The translations under genes and the position numbers were made by a program. Shown here one piece after another: positions 15,394 to 17,302 of a stretch of 17,302 nucleotides of DNA. A model generated the notes under the pieces. The model was not told the DNA's origin and searched no databases. It was given only the letters and a program-made list of their open reading frames with translations. Within the stretch, counting starts at the first letter, position 1. The number at the start of each line of letters is the position of its first letter. The stretch is from Trichodesmium sp. jk18x7bins.61 (GTDB lineage: Bacteria > Cyanobacteriota > Cyanobacteriia > Cyanobacteriales > Microcoleaceae): the NCBI GenBank assembly GCA_022822685.1, contig JAJEAQ010000345.1, positions 1 through 17,302 of the forward strand, in the 5' to 3' direction.

Positions 15394-15419
15394 AGACCTC
15401 GCCCGTAAGGGCGGGGTTT
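15394..15419. terminator. CCTCGCCC/GGGCGGGG hairpin
   Basis: ACCTCGCCC (15396-15404) pairs with GGGCGGGGT (15409-15417) across a GTAA loop, with one wobble, and TTTA follows. It is the third member of the hairpin family at 5410 and 10926. It would separate petJ from upstream transcription. Confidence 0.6.
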
Positions 15420-15590
15420 AAATAATGAGAAATGTAATATTCCTCAGATAGTACGATTTGCCTTTAATCTAAAAAAAACCTTGGTTTTGATTTTGATTTA
15501 ATGTTATCTAATAACTAGACAGTGTGGGATAATACAGGAAACAAACACAAAAGAGTCGCTTTGTGATATGTTGTCTAAGTTTAACAGAAA

Positions 15591-15605
15591 AGGAGAACAA
15601 AATTG
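15591..15605 (+). promoter_or_regulatory. Ribosome site that fixes a TTG start for petJ
   Basis: AGGAG at 15591-15595 is 7 bases before TTG 15603. No ATG lies in frame between the ribosome site and the signal peptide, and the residues after TTG (NKLLSIILL) start a normal signal sequence. A weak -10-like GATAAT lies at 15528-15533, without a clear -35 element. Confidence 0.75.
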
Positions 15606-15947
15606 AATAAATTACTGTCAATTATACTATTGGCCATAACATTTGTTATGTTTACACTACAATCTCCAGCTTTAGCTGCTGATATAGGTCACGGAAGGCA
15701 GGTATTTAACACTAATTGTGCAGCTTGCCATATGGGAGGTCGGAATACAATCATGCCTCAGAAAACTCTGAAAAAGGCTGCCTTAAAACAATACCTGAAG
15801 AATTTTAATGAACAAGGAGTAGACGCGATCATTGATCAGGCAACAAATGGTCAGGGTGCTATGCCAGCCTTTAAAGGTCGTCTTAAACCTAATGACATTG
15901 AAGATGTTGCCGCTTATGTTCTAGCTCAAGCTGAGAAAGGTTGGTAA
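15603..15947 (+). CDS. petJ: Cytochrome c6
   Basis: Soluble lumenal c-type cytochrome that carries electrons from cytochrome b6f to photosystem I or to the terminal oxidase, as an alternative to plastocyanin. The 114-residue precursor has a Sec signal peptide (about residues 1-25, ending SPALA). It is followed by a heme site CAACH (Cys39, Cys42, His43), axial Met87 in GAMPAF, and the family signature FKGRLKPNDIEDVAAYVL. The region between the heme site and the Met is a few residues longer than in classical c6 (KQYLKNFNEQGVDAII). The start codon is TTG with a good ribosome site. It stands alone, 428 bp before the TPR gene. In cyanobacteria petJ is often copper-repressed, but no operator could be recognised here. 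Confidence 0.95.
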   Translation: MNKLLSIILLAITFVMFTLQSPALAADIGHGRQVFNTNCAACHMGGRNTIMPQKTLKKAALKQYLKNFNEQGVDAIIDQATNGQGAMPAFKGRLKPNDIEDVAAYVLAQAEKGW

Positions 15948-16375
15948 CGAAAGGAAGAATCTAAAAAATGCTCGGCTTGAATATTAGCGAGGATCTGGCA
16001 ACATAATCATCAGCAGCAATGAGTAGGCAAGCTCAACACCTGACAGGCTTGAGACTTCAGAAGTCTGTTTTGTGTGGAAGTTCCTACCTGGGTATGCTTG
16101 CTACTCCTGAACTGGTAAAACTGAAAGGTTAAACAGGTGTAATTAGTTAATCCAGGGGCGATTCATGGAACGTCGGTAGGTTTGGATATTACTGACAGGC
16201 TCAAAGCCTACTCCGCACCAAACATTACCCCTGAAATGGGTGTATAGGGGGGATTACTCCCCCACCCCGTAAAGGAATACGACTGAATTAGCCTAGTGTT
16301 TTTCATCCCGTAGCTGGAGGCGGAGCCTGCCGTAAGGCAAAGGTAACGGGTTTCCAAACTACCGATAGTTTTTAG
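15948..16375. other. Spacer between petJ and the TPR gene
   Basis: 428 bases with no protein-coding frame. Most of the spacer is taken up by the multi-stem RNA candidate at 16081-16350. The left 130 bases show nothing beyond a short GACAGGCTTGAG motif near 16042. Confidence 0.6.
16081..16350 (+). ncRNA. Multi-stem RNA candidate, HEARO / IscB omega-RNA-like
   Basis: Several paired segments follow one another. CCTACC (16083-16088) pairs with GGTAGG (16175-16180), next to TTCC/GGAA. CCTGG (16087-16091) with CCAGG (16152-16156) would be an alternative. GTTTGG (16180-16185) pairs with CCAAAC (16218-16223) and encloses AGGCT/AGCCT (16197-16201 and 16205-16209). A G-run (16247-16252) faces a C-run (16259-16263). 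CCCGT (16307-16311) pairs with ACGGG (16346-16350) around TGCC-GTAA-GGCA. The order and the final AAAGGTAACGGG resemble HEARO RNAs upstream of iscB in cyanobacteria, from memory. No iscB follows; the TPR ATG is 26 bases downstream. The structure is visible, and the family assignment is tentative. Confidence 0.45.
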
Positions 16376-16948
16376 ATGAAGAGCTTTTATAGATTTCTCT
16401 TAAGTATTAGTATAGTTGTGGCAGTAATATTTTTTTCATTATCCCCACCGATGAAAGCTACAACTGCTAACTCAGAAATAAGCAGCACTAAAAAATTCTT
16501 TACTGAAGGTGTGGCCAATACTCAAAACAAAAGCTATGAACAAGCGGTTGAAAACTTTACCACAGCAATAGAATTAAATTATAACTTGCCACGCTTACAG
16601 TAATAGATGTTTAGTGTATCTTCAATGGGGGAAGTTAGAGCAAGCGATCGCTGATTGTACTCAAGCAATAAAACTCAATCCAGAAAATATAGAAGCAAAT
16701 CTCAATTTAGGTTTAGCTTACTACAAAATTGGCAACTATCAACAAGCGATCGCAGAATATACTAAAGTTATTAACTACAACCGTCATGATTTTCGTGCTT
16801 TATACAATCGAGGATTAGCTAGTTTTGAGCTGATAAATTATCAGGAAGTTGTAGCAGACTATAGCCTAGCTTTAGTAAATACTCACTCAGATTCTCATGG
16901 GAATCTAACAGATATATATAATGCTCGCGGTCTAGCATATTTAACAAA
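16376..16948 (+). pseudogene. Exported TPR protein gene, frameshifted and 3'-truncated
   Basis: The N-terminus has a signal or anchor helix (MKSFYRFLLSISIVVAVIFF). Tetratricopeptide repeats follow, suggesting a scaffold for protein contacts outside the cytoplasm or at the membrane. The first frame ends at TAA 16601 after FTTAIELNYNLP. The next frame reads HAYSNRCLVYLQWGKLEQAI from 16590, exactly the expected TPR continuation, so one base appears lost near 16587-16592. The TPRs then continue (AIKLNPENIEANLNLGLAYY, FRALYNRGLASFE, IYNARGLAYLT) until about 16948. There a copy of the dispersed repeat begins and supplies an unrelated tail up to TAG at 17022-17024. Both lesions should inactivate the gene unless the shift is an assembly error. 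It lies after petJ on the same strand. Confidence 0.8.
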
Positions 16949-16998
16949 CTGGCGGGAAGATAAGCGCTCTCCCGAAGGGGAGCGTCGGGATGAAAGCC
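16949..16998 (+). repeat. Third copy of the 4925/5583 repeat, inserted in the TPR gene
   Basis: From CTGGCGGGAAGATAAGCG (16949 on) through the GCTC/GAGC hairpin to GTCGGGATGAAAGCC (16984-16998), it follows the minus-strand sequence of 5514-5564 with only a few changes, mainly at the hairpin tip. It starts right after the last TPR-like residues (YLT). All three copies are preceded by TTTAAC, within about 10 bases. Confidence 0.85.
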
Positions 16999-17094
16999 AG
17001 CCCTATTTTCCGGGTACATCCTGATTCTCAATATACTTTTTCAACACAAAAACACTAACACCACCGCAAGAAGCAATAATCGGGTCAGGTGGCC

Positions 17095-17290
17095 GACAAG
17101 AGTCAGAGCTTTCATGTCGGCGACAGCCGACAGGCTCAACATGTCGGCGACAGGCTCAATGAGGATTACTCCTCTCCCCTCCCCTTTGAACCGTGGGTGA
17201 CAGTTTCCCATCACACGGCTCAAGCCTTACAAACAGCTCAACAATTCTGGATTTTGAATGTACCTGTAGGCGACAAGAGTCTGCGCTTTC
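17095..17290. repeat. 19-bp direct repeats flanking the domain V hairpin
   Basis: Bases 17095-17113 and 17272-17290 agree at 17 of 19 positions (GACAAGAGTC..G.GCTTTC). They bracket 17114-17271, which includes domain V. They may be remains of a duplication or insertion, or simply copies of a local motif. Confidence 0.5.
17188..17221 (-). ncRNA. Group II intron domain V
   Basis: Read on the minus strand, the 34 bases begin GAGCCGTG and end CACGGTTC, exactly the length of domain V. The lower stem has 8 pairs (one G-U) and contains the catalytic AGC triad. Two unpaired bases lie at positions 25-26, and an upper stem of 6 pairs is closed by a GAAA tetraloop. This matches the canonical architecture of the catalytic hairpin. 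Domain VI should follow toward lower coordinates. GAGGA/TCCTC around GTAA (17161-17174) is a candidate, but I cannot fix the branch A or the 3' splice site. The reverse-transcriptase frame, if any, lies beyond 17302. Confidence 0.82.
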
Positions 17291-17302
17291 TGATGTAGCT
17301 TT

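Larger units (their letters stand above)
17025..17302. other. Mobile-element sequence at the right edge
   Basis: No gene is recognised. The segment holds short direct repeats (CATGTCGGCGACA at 17113-17125 and 17140-17152; CGACAGGCTCAA at 17128-17139 and 17148-17159), a GCCGACA/TGTCGGC stem (17126-17132 and 17142-17148) and the group II domain V. Open frames on either strand here have no protein motifs. Confidence 0.6.

Noticed and set aside
15948..16375. tRNA gene in the petJ-TPR spacer
   Set aside because: No cloverleaf with a TTC-arm consensus and 7-bp acceptor stem could be formed. The paired segments have another layout.
17041..17298. Overlapping open frames on both strands at the right edge (60-70 codons)
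   Set aside because: They are made of short direct repeats and the intron domain V and have no protein motifs.

Overview
The window looks like chromosomal DNA of a cyanobacterium, probably a filamentous, AT-rich one. The evidence is the tal-zwf-opcA gene order, a cytochrome c6 gene, an apocarotenoid-oxygenase homologue, a BT1-type folate transporter, and ten copies of the HIP1 octamer GCGATCGC (for example near 44, 605, 3698, 8209, 10103, 12458, 14527, 16644). By eye about 70% of it is coding. The long gene-poor spacers are full of hairpins and dispersed repeats, as in Trichodesmium- or Oscillatoria-like genomes. That genus-level suggestion is an inference.

Layout: (1) 1-4911, plus strand: 5'-truncated tal, then zwf and opcA, the oxidative pentose-phosphate module. 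The redox-regulatory cysteines known from Anabaena appear to be kept in zwf and opcA. (2) 4912-5673: a repeat island bounded by a 55-bp inverted repeat, with a possible IS200/IS605-type right end or omega-RNA lacking any transposase. (3) 5674-8592, minus strand: a BT1 folate/biopterin transporter followed by a carotenoid oxygenase with one in-frame stop. (4) 9141-10730, plus: a sensor histidine kinase, also split by one in-frame stop. (5) 11233-11736, plus: a small exported protein of unknown function. (6) 11934-13400, minus: a sigma-70-like protein, a YbjN-like protein and a possible tiny coupled ORF, with a divergent one-helix membrane micro-ORF at 13399-13506. (7) 13845-14864, plus: an ABC ATPase without a permease. 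(8) 15603-15947, plus: petJ (cytochrome c6) with a TTG start. (9) 16376 to the end: an exported TPR-protein gene broken by a frameshift and then truncated by another copy of the 4925/5583 repeat. A group II intron domain V lies on the minus strand at the right edge. A roughly 270-nt multi-stem RNA candidate (HEARO/IscB omega-RNA-like) lies between petJ and the TPR gene.

Two themes stand out. Central carbon and electron-transport genes (tal, zwf, opcA, petJ) are intact where visible, while several accessory genes carry single disabling lesions: TAA in the carotenoid oxygenase, TAG in the kinase, a frameshift in the TPR gene, and probably TAA in a micro-gene at 15189. The spacers hold remnants of three RNA-linked mobile systems (TnpB-type, IscB/HEARO-type, group II intron), all without a visible protein gene. 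I see no clearly new multi-gene system. The most unusual content is this protein-less RNA mobilome and the repeated single-lesion genes.
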